Positions 1-14,800 of a stretch of DNA of 64,000 nucleotides are shown piece by piece. Every line of letters begins with the position of its first letter. The first letter of the stretch is position 1. The notes under the pieces are model-generated. The model had not been told where the DNA came from. It saw nothing but the letters and a program-made list of their open reading frames with translations, and searched no databases. The position numbers and the translations under genes were made by a program. Source of the DNA: Acanthornis magna (Eukaryota > Chordata > Aves > Passeriformes > Acanthizidae); the NCBI GenBank assembly GCA_036785705.1, contig JAWUZG010000084.1, positions 9,809,501-9,873,500 of the forward strand, given 5' to 3'.

Positions 1-2611
1 TTAGGTTTGGGTCCTTAGCCTTAGTGTGTCTTTATTGTTTTAAAACACCAGACTCATTTTTCTGTGTAAAAATAGTATCTGTGCTTGCTTGGGAGTTGAG
101 AATGCAAAAGGATAGCTGAACATGTAAGTCCTTGCACTGCCTGAGCTGACATCAGTTTTGGGAAAGCAACTGAATGTTCGTGTTACCCTGCAAGAGTTTT
201 AGGCAACCGAATATGAAAATCTGCTTCTAAAATGAAACAGATCTGCTAATTTTGTGAAAAGAGTTACTATAAATATTGGAAAGAAGAAGAGTGGAAGTCC
301 AAAATGTGTTCAGCAGATAAGCAATCGCTCGGTTCTTCTGCCCTTTATCAGTCTAAGCAAGCATTTAATACTGAGATGGAATATCAGAGGAGATTAGTCT
401 GAACAGAGATAAACTTGGAGCTAATTAGAAATCATGCTTCACGTTATTCTTCTAGTAACAGCTGTTTTGAAATATTGCTATAAGGATGATCCCACTGCAA
501 TGCTGGCTTTTGAAAGCCTTCCAAATCCTGTAAAATGTATTAATCTGTAACATTCATATGAATAGTGCAGACAAACGAAAGCAATTACTTTCTCCTCTTT
601 GTTCCGATTTGTTATCTTGGTTTGATGTGGAGAGCCTATGCCAAATATCTATCCCTGATACTCCTATGATTTGATTTCAGATTTATTTCCTTTAAATTAT
701 GTGGTCTATTTTGGGGCTTCAGCTAATGGAAGAACGAAGACAACTAAACAACTTCACTATGTGGGAAAAAAATATAACTTTCTTCTTTCAATTATCCCTC
801 AGGAACCCTGGATTTGGAGGTCTTTGTTAAGCTAGTTGTTGGAATAAAAAAAAATTAGGGATGGGAACGAAGGAAAAGGGAGGGCGGATGTTTTTTTGAA
901 GTACTGCAAAATCTGCTACCATAGGCAATCTGTACAAAAGTCAGAGGGGAAGGGGAAAATGCTGCATATCATAATTGAGACAGATTTGTAGAAACAGGCA
1001 GGAGAACTGCAGTAGAGAGCCTGGCTGCAGAATTTCTGAGCCAATCCAGCAGATACCCTGCCTACTTTGGGGTTTTTTACATTGATTAAATGTAATTAAG
1101 AAGAAGGCTCTTCCTTCTGTCTTGAAAATGCAACACAAACAGTAACAGGGTTTGGATGTGGGGGGATGAGGCGGAACGGCACCACAGACAGCTCCTGCTC
1201 CTTCACAGCAGGAGAATGCTCTCAGAGACTTTTTAAAACCACAGCCAACCTCACGCTGCCCCGCAGCACACTGCTACAGCTCTGCCAAAGCATACAGGGG
1301 ATGCATGAAATCCCCAGGAGCCTTGCTAATGTAACCCTATTGCCTGAAGATATCGGTGTACTCTGCCTGGCCATCCCAGCAGGGCTGGGGAGGAGAGAGA
1401 AATTAAATGTGCCCAGTCCCACTTCACAATGACGAGGACACGCAGGCTGCCCCAGGTGCTGCTAACCTGGGAACTGGGTTCGGCTTCCCATATAAGAAGA
1501 CCACTCTTCTTTGGGGAGCACCTAGAAAAGCCTGCCAAAATTCACCAGCCATTTTTTAAAATAATAGAAACATGAACCATTTCCTAATAAGTAAAAGTGC
1601 AAAGAGTTGAGAGGAGAGGACTGTGATAAGGAATGACCTAGAAGTAGTCATGGGAAAAGCAAGCTCAGAGTTAGGTCTCAAAATTCTCAGAGCCCAAAGC
1701 TCCTCACTCTTGCTCCTTATTTTCTTCATCCCTTTAAAGCAGCCACATTGACCTGGCTGTAATTTTGATACTATTTTTTTTCTCTCAACAAACTATTTGT
1801 TAAGAAAGAAGAAGAAGAGGGAGCAAATGTTTTGTTTAAAAAGCCTTCTGCCTGCTCTCTCCTTGAGAAAACCAACAGGCCTGAGAAATTAGTGCCATCA
1901 CAGCTACATGGACTAGTCCTTCATAAATACAATAAATCAGTGTCCTGGAGCCACACTTGCTCAGTCCCAAGCCCTGCTGCCAGTTTTTAAAACAGAAAAA
2001 GATTAGATCCAAAAGGCCAAATGGCTTTGGATCATACCCTAAGCCTGCAGCATATCTTCTGTCCCTGGCACTTTGAAACAACATGTGAGGGGCAAGGCTT
2101 CCAACTGCCCTGGATCAAAATTCAAACAAATGGCAGAAAGGGAAGGGGCAGTCCAGGACAGGAGAATCTGACAGATGCAAGCCTGTTGGGAGTGCTGTTC
2201 TCCATGGACATAGCCAAGAAGACAGGAAAGGAGGAGGCATGAGCAGGGAGGAAGAGGAGAAAGCACGCCGGCATTAAAAATAAATAGTTGTGTCACATAT
2301 TGTGTACTAGGCTTAAAGATGAATGTTTGGGGCTGACAAGGGTTTTAGGGAGGTTTTTTATTGTGGCTGTTTTTTTCCCCCTTTTAATGCATACATCACA
2401 TTACCCCAAAGTGACAACTGCAGTCATCCGTGCTGCCAGAGCGGCAACCCTGCAGATCCCCTTCTGTGTATTCTGCTTGCCTGGGCACCCTGACACTTCC
2501 TTCGTGACAGCTCTGGGGACCTCAGGACATGATCTTTCCCTAATGCACGCATAAGTTCCCAGTAATGCTGATCACCAGCTACCCAGGCAAATCAAGCCTC
2601 CCCCACACCCT

Positions 2612-2614
<3 letters not shown>

Positions 2615-2657
<43 letters not shown>
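2615..2657. repeat. Poly-T tract, about 43 bases
   Basis: This is an uninterrupted run of T preceded by a C-rich stretch. It could be a mononucleotide microsatellite or the poly-A tail of a minus-strand retrocopy, but no retrocopy body is recognisable beside it. Confidence 0.95.
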
Positions 2658-5600
2658 CTGAGTCCACAGCAGGTATCCTTTCATGAGAAATTGGAATCCC
2701 ATGTTGCTAAGTCACTCAGTCTTTCACTACGTGCTGGAGAGGATGTCTGATGTTTCTGTCTGCTGGTGCTATTCCTGGCCCAGTTTTCTCACAGAACCTC
2801 TAGAAAATGACATCCAAGAAGTAGCTGTTCATAGTCTGCCACAGAAGGCAAGAGCAGATATAGAGGAATAAAATTCATGACTGGATTCTCACATTAGATT
2901 CCTGTTTTCCATTATTTCACAACACCTGAATGCATCTATTTGCATTTTGCATAGTTAGGCAGAGTCAGATTTTGCAAGGAATCTTCAGGAATCCCATGCC
3001 CCATCCCATTTACCTGTGAAGAGTGCTGGGTTCCTAATCCACTTAAATTCACTTACAAAAATCCCAGCTAACACCCTCAAATCTTTTTATCTATTTCTAG
3101 GGCTTGTCATCACCTGCAAATTTGGACAAACCCAGAATTTTCTGAATGACTCATCCCTATCAACAGGGAACAGCAAAAACTCAGCTCCCATCGCAGGAGG
3201 AAAGCTAAGAGTACCCCCTAGTGTTCTGGGTGCAACCTGAAAGTCTGGCCAGAGTGAAACCAGAGACAAGCTCATCTTAGAACATGACCTTTAGTCAATT
3301 GGCATCCATTGTTTCCCTCTGGAAAAGGACACCTGTTACAGTGTGATTATCTGAATGTGCCCCCAAACCCTCATGTTACCACAGCTTGATGTGTCAGCAC
3401 TTGCAAGTGGAGGAATTAATAGCCACCTTTATAATTCAAATATACTCATGTGGATTTAGACCAATGAGCCCTTCTTTGCATTTGCAATGGTTTAAGGGTG
3501 CTCCCAGTCACCTACAACTGCTCAGATGACATGCAAATGTCATTAGGGTTTGGGTAACTCAACAGCTTTTGATGCTTTATGGATCTCCTATGAGAGTCAT
3601 GCGTCTTAATTAATCTGTCAAGTGCTTCAATATCCACAGAGAGAAGGTGCAGTATAATGCAAGACAAGGTTATTTATAACTCTCCCTCCTTCCTGCGCAC
3701 AAAGCCACATTACCTCACATTAAATCCTTTTTTAATGACAGCAAAATTTAAAAAAATAGTGCAACTTCTGTTAACTGAATCCATTCCAGACACCTGTTTC
3801 TTGCCCTGCCAGGTCAGGAGACCAGCAGGTTCTGCCATTAGCCTCCTGCTGCGAGAGCTCAGCAAATCTTTCCGTTTTTCTGGGCTTCTCTTCCAAGTCA
3901 TGTCTCTAGAGATGTTCTTCCTGTCAGGGTGTATTACCATGTGCATTTACTAAGTAGTAGTAATTATTTTGTCAATAACAAAGGAAATTTGCTGTTAATC
4001 ATAACAGCAGTCTTAATATACTTTGTCTTCCTGGCTTTTTCTGGAATAACAACTGGAAGGCAAGTTTAATTTAAATCCAGGGAGACACTTGTGCAGTGCA
4101 GCACCCAGCAGTATGTACGAAGATGATAACATGCCTGAGCAGCCTGGCCAATACAGTCCTTGCAGTGGCCATCCATCAAGGCTTAAATTATAGCAGATGA
4201 TGCAAATTTAATGATTAAATATAAAAGCTTAAAATTCCAGCTACTAGCAGCAGCTTATGGAGGGGTAGGGGAGGGCAGTCATGAAAGCCTTTCACCTAAA
4301 CTTCATCTTACACTGGAAAAGTATCTTCCTGGAGCAAGGCAAGCAGATTAATAATGCAGCAGTGCCAGCTGAGGGAAACGGCTGGTTTGTAAAAGCAATT
4401 CTGACTGTATGGGTCCAGGAAATGGAATCTCAACAGGACAAGCCACATTTACAAGCTCCTGCTAAGATGGCTCCTTCAGCAAGCTGGAAAATAACTTACA
4501 AACAGATCACAGTTTGCACTTTGGCAGCACAACTTAATACATGCTCAAAGTGCCCTGTCTGGAGGGAAATACACTGTAATTATAGAGACAGTGCGACTTG
4601 TGCAGGCCAGGCCACCAAACGCCCCTTGTGAGTCCTTCAGAGCTTCTAGTTCTGCAGGGCATGACTTTAACACAAAGCTCAGAGTGGCTTTTATTACAGA
4701 CCCTGTAAGATGCAAATTCAGCACTTCCTGCGATTTTTTCTGATTACTGATTTCTGGGATGTTTACTTTTTCCTAGAGATTGTTTTTCTATTTTTCTGTG
4801 ATTTTAGTTGGTCCAAATAGCTGTTATTTCATTTTGTGTACTTAGACTCTAAGTGCAGCTCTGTGGTGTTTAAAACCAGGAACTGAAATGAAACACAAGG
4901 CTGTCTGAAGCAACAGAAGATGAGCTGGAATCTTCTGGTTTTCCCTTAATCCAGGGTTCAGTGTTGCCCCTCATGTTTCGTTTTCCTGGTCTGTCACATG
5001 AGGTAACAGCTGTCATCCAGCAAACTCAGAAGTAAATTGTAAGGATCAGTTTATCAACGCTCACTTAAATCCTTAAAAATAATCCTTAAAAATTAAGGGT
5101 AAATTGCTTTGAGCACAGGAGGCAATAAAATGCTGAACAGCTTCACTGGTGTGGTACCTAACTGGACCCTTATAATGATGTGCCAATCTATAAAGATGCA
5201 GACAAGATGAAAGCTCTGTTGTTTTGTTTGGGTTTTTTAATGGGCTGAGTAAGGATTCTTCTCACCTAACATAACACGCAAAATCTCTTGGAAAAATAAA
5301 GTATCTATCCCTAAACATCTTGAAATTTAACTAACCACTCCACAGTGCACAAATGTACTGCTGTGGGTGCTCCCCATTATAAGCAAACACAGAAAAGTGA
5401 GGAGGAAGGGAAAATCAGTACATACAGAGAAGACCTCTCTCCAGAGTTACCAGGTGGCAATGTCCTAACCATAGATTTCTCTGGAAAGCTGGATTATCTT
5501 TTACTATTTGACTATTTGGTGAGCTGACTTCCCTTTTTAATTTGCCTGTTCCCTGCTTTAATACTTATGGAGAGGGTTGGTGTTTTCATATTGCTGTGCA

Positions 5601-8246
5601 CACTTGAGCTTAACGGCACCAAGCAGCTTTCCAAGGATTAATGGGAGTGTGCTCCATGGGCTGCCAGGTGTACACACCACAGTGCCTGACCGTGTGTGGC
5701 ACCACTCAGGATTGCACAGCCCCGAGCAAAACACAGCCCAGGCACGGTTTGTTTTCCTGTCAGGAAGCTGAACCGAGAATGAACATGAGACTCACATAAA
5801 AAGATAATGCACCTTTTCTAGCCAGGCTATAAACAAGCAAGCAAATGGAATGTGTCCCACCACTTACTTACACTCCAATTCCCTTGTGTGTGCCCACTGC
5901 TCCAGAGTATATTCACTGATAGCCCACCCTTCTCTGCTGCTCCCCCATCACACAATGCACAGAAATCACCACTCCAATTCTACACAGAGCCCTCTGGCTC
6001 TTTGCGACCCTCATGCCAAACTCCACACTGATGGGAATTCTGCTGTGGCTTTGAGGAACATTAAGGAAAGACGATTTTTGTTAAATGGAGTCACACAACA
6101 ATTTATTGAATGCAGAATTTCTCACATCGTTGTGTGACATCAATTTGCTGTGACAATATCTGCAAATATGCAGGATGCTGGGAGGTGGTGGATGGTGTCA
6201 TGCAGAAGGGATTTGAAATGAGAACTTGTGGATCAGGGATAGCTAGTTGAATCTCTGTGTTGAGAGATGCGGTTAGGGAAGTCTGAGGATTTCTGAAGGA
6301 TTGCTGCGTCCACTGTCAAATATTAATTTTTGTGCATACAATTTCAGCAGTTTTGGCCCTGCTTCAATGACCCCTCCTCCTCTCCACACCATCACCAATT
6401 CCAATTTAATGGGGATTACCAAGGGTATAGAATGCTGGGAAAAGACAGGACTTCTCCATGTAACAGCTAGGAGAGATGCCTTAGTGGAAGATCAGTGCAG
6501 ATGGTTCTGGTGCTTCATTAAAGAAAAGGGATACGTGAGGCCATGAAGAGCTATTAAGCTTACATATTTCTACTAGTTTATCAAGATGATCAGTACACAG
6601 GCAGAGCTTTAGCTGTGAGGTTTCTGCCTTCTGGTACCTGCTGTCAAATGCCCTAGTTTGGCTAGTGTAAAACTAATGCCAGCTGTACCCTCATAAAGAA
6701 AAAGGCCTTGGACTTTACATGCATAACCAAAACCCAAATGACACTATAAACCTGCTGTTGTGGCATTTGTTCTCTCAAGGGTATCACAGTTCAGCATAAA
6801 CTGGAGGACAACAGAGGAAGATACAGATATCTTTGTCGCACAGACCTAAAAAACACATAAAGCCAGTATTTGGAAGATTAAGACAACAATGCCGACTTGC
6901 TATATGAATTGTGAAGCAGGAATTGGCTAGCAAGAATTGTATATGTATCTTTGTTTTAACTGTGCTTCTCTTTCCCCTTGCAAAAAAATAAACAACTGCC
7001 AACTCCCCACCTCCCTCCCACCGGGAACTGGCTGCTTTTCTTCGTCACTGGCATTATCCACTCCTGACTGTGCCCAGGAATTTCACTGCCTGTCTCACTG
7101 ACGGTATTTCTCAGCAGTCCCTCATACATATGGGACATCATGTTCTGCCCTCATGAAACCCACAGCATGAGAGTCAGGAATCTATTTTAAATGGTTAGGT
7201 ATTCCCCGACCATGAAAGGACAGTATTTCTGGCTATGTGTATTTGAGTGCATATTCCCTGGAAAAATAGGACAGTGGAAAGGGGATGAAACCAGCACTTA
7301 TATGATATTCTAGTTCTCAGGCTGGTAAAACAAAATATTTGACAATTACTCTCCAGAAGCAAGTGAATTAACCAAGCTACTAAGTCTGGGTAGTGGTTTA
7401 GAAGGATAGCTCTGTAACCTTTTGCTCTCCTACCCAAAAGAATGACAAATGGCATTCACTAGCTCTGTTCTCATAGGATACCCAATTTCCATTTCAACAG
7501 AAAGATGTGGGGTCTCCAGAGGTCCCTGCTGCATTTTTCAGCTGCAAGAGCTTTGTCTCTATTCCCAAGCACAGGTTTATCCCAGATGAGTTGCTTGGTG
7601 TTTTCACCCATCACCAACATGCCCCCATGACACAAAGATCTCTCTCCATCTCTGCAGCAACTCACATTTTTGGGATTACTTCAATAACTGCTTCAAAATG
7701 TAGTTAATCATTTACAGATAGATTAGATAGGATAAATTTTCCATGCACTGTAAATTCCATGTCAAATACATAACAAGAAACTGAGTAAGGAAAAAATCTA
7801 TAGACTGAGTTTTTATGGGTGAGTCTGGCTCAATAATGAAAGGTTCACAACTGTTCTAATGACTGAAAACAGCTTTGGACAGAACACACAATTCACTGCT
7901 CCGTGGACATCAGAAGCTGAATTTTCTAACCACTGAAACAAGCCACAAATTATCCAACAATTTCAAAAACAGCATGACGGTGGCCTAGATGGATGTTTTT
8001 GCTGAAAGGAGGAAAGTATGACAAGAATAATAGTCTTGCAGCTAAAGCACTGAACTCCAAGGACTTTCATGTAGCTCCTGAGTCTTCAAGGAGCTTCTTA
8101 TTTCACACAGGCAAATCACTTCAGATTTGCCCCGGAAATACAACTAAAAATATATGTATATAAATTGCAAAAGTCATTACATATATGGGGTTTTTATTAT
8201 TCCATGTGAATAGGAATAAATTGACCACAAAAGAAAGCAGTCTTTC

Positions 8247-8288
8247 AATTGTCTTTGAATGTCTTTGAATTGTCTTAGAATGTCTTCT
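8247..8288. repeat. Short degenerate tandem repeat, unit about 10 bp
   Basis: Four adjacent copies of a unit like TGTCTTTGAA with small changes (AATTGTCTTTG, AATGTCTTTG, AATTGTCTTAG, AATGTCTTC). They alternate in a way that suggests duplication of a roughly 20 bp dimer. Confidence 0.7.
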
Positions 8289-11200
8289 AAGCACATAGTC
8301 CTGTGCAATAAGCAGACAAACTCCACACTGTTTTTTCTTCAGCCCCTTTGGAAGGAGCACCTTACTTTTCTCCCCCAGGTAAAAAGGTTTTTAAAAAGTG
8401 TGTGCACTGCTTTGTAAATACAACCCTCTATGACAAAGAAGTCTGTTATGAGTAACTTGATGCCCAAGTTAAAAGGACAGCCTGACAAGAAAATTGTGAT
8501 CATCCAATTTGCAAAGTCCCTACCTATTTCCAAAAGTTCTGTTCTGCACACCAGCAAAACTTGATTTTTTCCAGAACAGAGCCAGTGAGCAGAACTGTAA
8601 ACACAGCACACACACATAGAGTTTGTCCTTGCTTTCCCACCAGTCTTGCCACTTATTATTAGCTACCTGGGAACTGGTTTCTTAGGGGACTAAATTATCT
8701 TTTTTTGTAATATTCCTGTTATCTTGCCAACTTCCTTTTTCACCATAATTTGGCCTGATGTAGACATACTGATTTTAAGGCCACAGTTGAGAGCTGTGCC
8801 CTGAATGCAGCCTTAAACACAAAGCTCTTTCCTGAAATCTGCTAGTTTTAGAACCATAATGAGAATAAAAACCAAAGCTGTCCTGGCCCACCTCATTGGA
8901 CAGCTACTGTCCTTTTAAATAAGTCACAAGTCTACGCATGAAATTGTGACGCGAAGCCTGTATCTTTTACCAATCTCACCAGTTCTTTAAATAATGAGTC
9001 AGGGAAAAATAAGGCAGCAAGTCCTATTCTTTTTCAGAGTCACGACATCCTTGGAGGTGCGTAAGAGTGCTCTTGTTCCAATTTTAAACCAGCAGGAAGT
9101 GGACTACAGAACTTTGTTTTCTGAATGACCCTAGACGCAATACATGTCTAACAGGCTAAAGATACAAAAGACTGATGTTTGCCTTTTCTTTCACAGTTCC
9201 ATTAAGCTGTACCATTAATGCAGCAAATGAATAGAGGCATCATAAGCCACAGTGCTCCAATATTTGGAAGTTGGCTGGCTCCTGCCCCATTTCTAGTTCT
9301 ATCTTCACAGAATTTTCAAAGAAACAGACTTAATGAATCATGTTTAGTCATGCCTGAATGCTCACTGACATTGTAGCTTAAAAGCAATACCTGCTCTCAA
9401 GGGACATTTTTGCCATATCTACATTCCGCACTACGTTCTGAATTGTGTCTATTTATTTCCTAGAAGCACATATACTCTACTAGTGAGCAAATACAATTCC
9501 ATCTTTGCAGCTCAGGCTCATTCTTCCCCAGCCACAAATGGGGAATTAATGCTAGCCTATCTCTTTTGTAAATCATTTTGAGATAAGCTCCTGGGGAAAG
9601 CTGTTTAACACAACACCACTTGGCCACTAATTTCTAGGGAAAAGGGAACAGAACACCATCTTTTTCTCCTCCCCTCTCCAACTACCTGCCATTCCCCCCT
9701 TAAATTACGTCAAAAACATTCAAGTAATTAATTGCAAGAAGTTATTAGTTGAAACTGAAAGGCCAATTTTGCAGTTTGACTCAAGGCTGTAGAAATGGGT
9801 TCCAGTGGACTGGGGTTTGTATGAGCAGATCAGAACCTGCTAACAGCGTGTGGGAGACGCAAGGTAATAGGCCTCATTCACAGGACTCAAAATGTGGAAC
9901 TTCCAGACACAGTGTCTCAAGTTGCGCTTTCATTTGGGAATTCCACTGCCTCACTACACCTTGCTCCAGGCCCAGAACCCAACAGCCACAGTGTGACCTT
10001 CAGTGCCATCAGGAGAAGGGTCCAGAAGGATCAAACTCAGCAGAGCTGCTCCTGCTCCATCTGCTGCCACTGTGACCTCGCAATTGATAAACTGATCTCT
10101 AGAGAAGAGCACAGAATACCAAAACCTAACACTCGTCTACAGATCTTTCAGGGATGCTTTGCTTTCCTCGCTAATGCATTGTTTTTCAGCCCCTAGGAGT
10201 TATTCTTTAATTTCATTGCAGTTTGGTTGCATCTGATGTTCTTTTCACACAAATGTACCCTTGGCGTGACCACTTTTTTTTCTTTAAAGCAATGAAGCCC
10301 ATCATAACGGATGAAAAAAGCCACTAGTTCCTGACATCTGGTAGGCAGCCTCACACATCTGAGATTCTACAAGGCATTAATATCAAAGCCTGCCAGAAGT
10401 ATGCCTTGTGCAGCAGGGATCAGACCGAAAATTAAGGTGTCACTTACAAATGGTAAGGGCATAAAACTGACTAATCTAATTCCATGGCACAAGGAACAAG
10501 TGGATCAGCTGAGGACAGGTGTGTGAAAGGACAGCCGCCCACCCTTCACTGGGGCATCACAGGGGAGCTGGGCTGAGAAGCAGCTCCAGGCATTCCAGGG
10601 AGCCAGGCAAGTGCCATCAGGTACAAACCTGGCTGCAGGGAGTCCCTGTAATCCCCTGTAAATCTCAGTGGCATGTTCTAGATGATTACATGAAATGGTA
10701 ATGAAGATTTTATTTTAATATGTATTCTACTCTGACAATCTCTCATTTCAAGCAAGTTATATCTAAAATAATTATATTTAATTCCCCATTCTTTTCCAAG
10801 CGCCACAGAGCACCTGGTCTTTTATAGCCTGACACTTCTGCTTTCAGGGAGAAAAAATATGACAGATTTCCCCCTTTTAGATTTATCTGAAAGCTCTGCA
10901 AAGATCTCTCTCTGAGCAAGGTACACAAAGATATAGATTTTTCCAAGTAATTTTACTGCAAAAATTAAAAATAAAACAAGCAAACAAATAAGGTTGGGTA
11001 TTCAAAGACAAGCAAAATTATAATTCTAATGAAATAATATGTGTCTAGACATCTCCATCAGTCTGGAAAGGAAAACCACATCTCATGACAGCTTCACTTT
11101 GTGTTCAATGCACAAGATTTGGTATACTATGAGCATACACCATTTGGAAGTTATATGTTCCCAAAGAAAACATGTCAGGACAGGGAAAAATTCCACTCAG

Positions 11201-11755
11201 ATCCTTATTCTTCCGTTTATGAGTCGAAGAAAGAGCAAGGAGCCGAGGATTTAAATTTTTTTAAAAATCGTGTCAAATCCTAACTCAGTTCAGCTACCTG
11301 CTTTTCCTTTCAGTCTTACTCCTGCTGCTCCCAAGTAGTATTTAGTTGTTGCCAAGCAGCAGAGAGCTAATTAGTGCAATGTCATGTTTCCTTGTTTTCA
11401 TCTCCTGCTCCTTCCCACTTACATGCACACTGCTCCTCAACATTCCCAAAATAAAGGTAAATTGGCTGCAAGAAACAAGAGAATTGAAAGCATAGCTTTG
11501 CACTCAGCTTATAGAAACACTGCCTCCCCCAAAGCACTTGCTCTTATTAGTGAAAATCGCCCTGTAAGCTTTGGTCATAGAACACATTAACATTTCCAGC
11601 CAAGCATCTGGCATGGCTGTGCTGCTCACCCACCCCCAGAGCAGCCAGCTGAAATCCAGCAGGTACTCCCACAGGAGATACCCTCATTGCAGTACTGATG
11701 AAGCTCCTGTTGATGGCAATTTTAGAGAATTTAGCATTTGTGCTGCAGTGCACAT

Positions 11756-11758
<3 letters not shown>

Positions 11759-11798
<40 letters not shown>
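11759..11798. repeat. Poly-A tract, about 40 bases
   Basis: This is an uninterrupted run of A. The base sequence before it shows no AATAAA signal within about 30 bases and no recognisable retrocopy, so a simple mononucleotide repeat is the safer reading. Confidence 0.95.
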
Positions 11799-11801
<3 letters not shown>

Positions 11802-14800
11802 GTCAGAAAAACATAACCACAGCTTCTGTCACTTCATTTGCTAGGATGAAAGAGATGCCTTATTCTAAAGCTACCCACTATAAACCATTTAGGCACACCA
11901 CCTTCTGCCCATTTTGTATTTCTTTGCTTCCAAACAATAGTAATCTTTTTCAGAGTAGTAGAGAGCAAAAAGATTTTGCCTTCCAAGCTACAGGCTAGCT
12001 TTGCATCAGCACTCTTTTTTTAACCCAGCAATACATGGTAAATTCTCCTCAGTAGCATAAGAAGAATTTATTCCCTTTTCAGAAGACTCCAGTCTATTTC
12101 TGTATTGGAAACAGCAGAAGGTCCTTAAAGCAACTACTGCAACCCTTTCACACACGGGCACAGATGAGAAAGGGATCCCAGAATGCAGAAACTCACTGCA
12201 CATACCAATCTATTAAAGGTAAGGGGGTCAAAATAAGGCAGTCAAGACAATGCCAAGCAGAGACTGACTGCACTGGAGACTGAGATCATCTACTCAAAGC
12301 ACATTAAGGAGGGGAGTTTTCCGTCTCTCACAGCCACCATTTGTCACCATTAGCTAAGACACTTGAATTCTCCACCTTGTTTTCCACCCCCAGCGCTTTT
12401 GCCAATTGCTAGATGGTTGTGATAAACCAGAGGCTCTGTCTGAATTTTTGCTTGCAAGACCATGGCCTAAAGTCAGCTCAACAGCCATTTATAACTTAGA
12501 AGAATCAACAGTTATTAAATCCATTGTGTCTGGCATGAAAGCAAACTCCAATGCTGCCTTTCTGCAGGAAGCCAGGAGTTAGTCTCTTTTTCAAAACTGC
12601 TGACATATCGCCTTCCACTACATGGGGGTTTTTTGAAAAATACGAAGCCAGGTGTTACAAAATAACACCCCTCTGCTTCCCCATTTTGACCCAATTACCT
12701 TCTATTTTAGCTCTAGCATTAATAACCATGTCATATCCAGGGTCCCTGGCCCATGAGATTAATGAGACCAAGCCACTTTCCAAACATCTCTGGAGGAAAG
12801 TTCAGCCATGTGGCTACCATGAAACCTAAGCGAGAGCTGGGAAGAGAAACACTCCAGTCAATGTGGAAAATATTTAATCCCACAGAGTCAGAGATTCAAG
12901 TCCACTTAGAAGGGCATGACACTGTAATAAATGCATTGCATTGTGTTTCTTGCATCCACGAGCCACAGAGCCGCTCCAGATATTCTTTATGTTCAGGAAG
13001 CTTGACTATCTCGATAGAGTTCCCTGTCTGGCAGGGAGGGGAGGGCTGGGTAAGTGCAGTGAATCTGTCACTTGCAGCAGACAAGAACATCTTGTACTTG
13101 AGCTGCTTGTTGAGTAGGTTAGAAAGGCAGACAAACCAGCAGACTAATTAGATTTTTTTAACTGGGGTACTGAGAAGTAAAACCCTTATAACAGGCTATT
13201 AATTTAAACAGGTCTGTGCAAGATACCTAATTATGCCCATCAATAAGAACAATATTATTTAAGGGTTAATACCAAAAATAAAAACATTCCAGTCTAAACT
13301 GACTTTTGAAGAGATCCCAGCATTCCCCATCCTTATTTTCTAGGCAATCATCACTAAAATCAAAAGACACCTCTGCAGGCTGGAATAGCTGAAACTAAGG
13401 AGACAGATTGAACCAACTCAATATTCCCATCTCTGCTAAGCAACAGACTAGGGAGGTAAAAAAGTAGTTTGCAACAATCTGAAGGGCACTTTGACCAAGG
13501 AGGAAAAGGTTAAGCGAAACAAAGCAGCATGTAAATAGGAATAATGGAATGAGAGCATGACGAGGCTAAAAAAAAATTGAATTAAATTTAATTATTTCAC
13601 TCTGGAATTCTCCCTTAAAGGAAGAGAAGCTAATCCCTTATAATACCCTGAATAATCCTGGAACGGCCTCCCAGTTGCAGCAGGATGTACAAATACACCT
13701 TTTGGTATTTCTCACTTCCGAGATTTGTAAAAATTATGTCACATCTGATATGCCAAGAACCTAGGGGTAAAGCAACACCTCATACCTCTGATTTGCTCAT
13801 CTTTAGCATTAATGTGAGTTGCATATGCATGTGAAGAATTAATAGGATTTTCTGAGCAAGGAGAACGAGTGCTAATGGTCATTACACTAGAAGAGAGGAC
13901 AGTATCATGTTCCTGAGCAAGCATATGTTTTTCAGGGAAAATAAGCACCTTTAAAATCCAATGGCTTTGTTAAATCTGCATAAGTATCTATGGGGTTTTA
14001 AAGGCAGCTTCTTAACCTTGTCAGTCTTACAGCATTGCTGACACCACTACTTAAAATTAGAGAACTTTCTACGACTCAGCTTTTCAGACTTTTTACTTGG
14101 TTTCAGACTGTAAGCTTTGCGTAACTATTGAAAAATCATGGCTAGAGACACAAGAAATGAACGCAGCAGGCACTGCATATTTCTGAAGAGCTGCATTTTG
14201 CTCCCCTCCCAGTGATGTGCCTGCCGCATGTCTCTGAATGAGTCATCAGTGCAGGGGAAATACCTCCAAATTAGCAGATTAGCAACGGCAGATCCTGCAG
14301 GCTTGGGCAGTGTCACAGCTATGCTCCTTGCAGATCCAAGCCCTCTATGCACATGCAGCTCTGATGACCTTGGGCTGCACAGCCCTGCACACCCTCCTTC
14401 CAAGTATCAAGCAGTTCAGCGTGTCAGCACAATGCCCCGCCTGGACAAAAAACATTCTCCTACAAGGGTCTGCTCTTCCTTGGGCACACAAGCCAGTGGC
14501 AAAGTGAGGAATTCAGATGGGGAAGAGGAACACAAAAGCACACAGTGCTGGTGAGCCCACCCAACCCTGCAACGCCTTCAGAAGCAGGTCCTGGCCCTCA
14601 TGCACATCCATATCAGAGCACAGGAGTGCAAATGTATTGCATAACTTATATTGAATTATGCAATCCTGAAGTGTTCATTAGCAAGCAGAGGCTACCACAA
14701 GCTACTAGCAAAAACCATCAAAGAAAGAGAAATCTTGAATAAACATGACCTGTTTTAATAATAGTCAAACCGTGCTTTTGGGCCAAGAAATTGTGCATAT

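Noticed and set aside
4281..4631. 116-codon plus-strand open frame in intron 1
   Set aside because: No family resemblance, no coding-like bias and no exon boundaries. Its length is within chance expectation.
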